Shown in pieces: positions 60,388-60,554 of a stretch of DNA of 60,554 bases. How positions within the stretch are numbered: the stretch's first letter is position 1; every line of letters begins with the position of its first letter. Source of the DNA: Mycobacterium sp. 852002-10029_SCH5224772 (GTDB lineage: Bacteria; Actinomycetota; Actinomycetes; Mycobacteriales; Mycobacteriaceae); assembly GCF_001667315.1 (NCBI RefSeq), contig NZ_LZHT01000076.1:1-60554 (forward strand). The letters run 5' to 3'. The position numbers and the translations under genes are program-made. Under the pieces are notes generated by a model. It was not told the DNA's origin, did not search any database, and saw only the letters and a list, made by a program, of their open reading frames with translations.

Positions 60388-60554
60388 AGCGCCTCCCGCC
60401 GCATGGTGTAGGCGTCGGCGCCGCTGACGCGGTAATAGCGCCGGCGCAGGCCGATCTGCTCGAATCCGACGCTGCGATACAGCCCGATGGCCGCCTCGTT
60501 GTCGGTGCGCACTTCCAGGTATACGACGCCGCCGTCGGCGAACATGAGCAGCTC
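60384..60554 (-). CDS. rimI: ribosomal-protein-alanine N-acetyltransferase RimI, 3' part (Rv3420c)
   Basis: The last 56 residues of a GNAT protein; the rest lies beyond the window. Visible are the strand [26 protein letters not shown], with the NxxAxxLYxxxGF signature of GNAT proteins, and the end [17 protein letters not shown]. RimI acetylates the N-terminus of ribosomal protein S18 and other proteins. It overlaps tsaD by 4 bases. Confidence 0.92.
   Translation of the reverse strand, partial: ELLMFADGGVVYLEVRTDNEAAIGLYRSVGFEQIGLRRRYYRVSGADAYTMRREAL

Overview
The window is a high-GC stretch of chromosome from a slow-growing Mycobacterium. The evidence is a near-collinear run of genes I recognise as orthologues of M. 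tuberculosis Rv3361c to Rv3420c: mfpA and its conservon, dnaE2, otsB2, htdY, lpqD, acrA1, cmaA1, iunH, imuB/imuA', guaA, the Rv3400/Rv3401 pair, Rv3405c/Rv3406, choD, guaB3/guaB2, sigD/rsdA, whiB3, groEL1/groES, tsaD and rimI. A PPE gene, mycolic-acid enzymes and frequent GTG/TTG starts fit this. An M. avium-complex-like species is plausible but is a guess from gene content. No rRNA, tRNA, CRISPR array, insertion sequence or prophage was seen.

Layout. 1-2.1 kb: 3' part of an FHA-ABC transporter (Rv1747-like). 2.1-6.8 kb: conservon operon on the minus strand (sensor kinase, roadblock protein, DUF742 protein, GTPase MfpB, pentapeptide protein MfpA). 7-9.7 kb: methyltransferase, trmL, nitroreductase, SDR. 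9.8-14.3 kb: SOS-controlled dnaE2 and otsB2. 14.3-20 kb: lipid and cell-wall genes (htdY, lpqD, acrA1, cmaA1) and iunH. 20-26.5 kb: a block absent from the corresponding M. tuberculosis locus, with a small membrane protein, a kasB paralogue and a two-gene lactate-oxidation module. 26.5-29.5 kb: imuB/imuA' with a LexA box, and a secreted protein. 29.6-32.7 kb: an inserted DUF1214-sulfotransferase-TetR operon. 32.8-36.2 kb: guaA and a histidine-rich PPE protein behind a Fur/Zur-like box. 36.4-41 kb: HAD phosphomutase, GH65 enzyme, and the TetR/dioxygenase pair with twin operators. 41-45.6 kb: choD and an inserted molybdopterin oxidoreductase with a TetR gene. 45.6-51.8 kb: guaB3, guaB2, sigD/rsdA, whiB3. 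51.9-57 kb: an accessory redox-type island (Gre-family protein, DUF2231-Rieske fusion, hemerythrin, metal-site-degenerate SodC, MarR, nitroreductase, DUF1345 protein). 57-60.5 kb: groEL1, groES with CIRCE, tsaD and the end of rimI.

How the genes work together. Several modules are clear. DnaE2, ImuB and ImuA' form the mycobacterial SOS mutasome, and both of its loci carry a LexA box here. GuaA, GuaB2 and GuaB3 are guanine-nucleotide synthesis genes. SigD and RsdA are a sigma/anti-sigma pair. GroEL1 and GroES lie under HrcA-type control. The less described parts are the four inserted accessory blocks, each with its own regulator or operator, and the PPE gene, which combines a Fur-family box, a coupled 21-codon upstream reading frame and a histidine/acid-rich linker. 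The best candidates for something new are the PPE/zinc hypothesis, the redox island with its structured divergent promoter, and the DUF1214-sulfotransferase operon.
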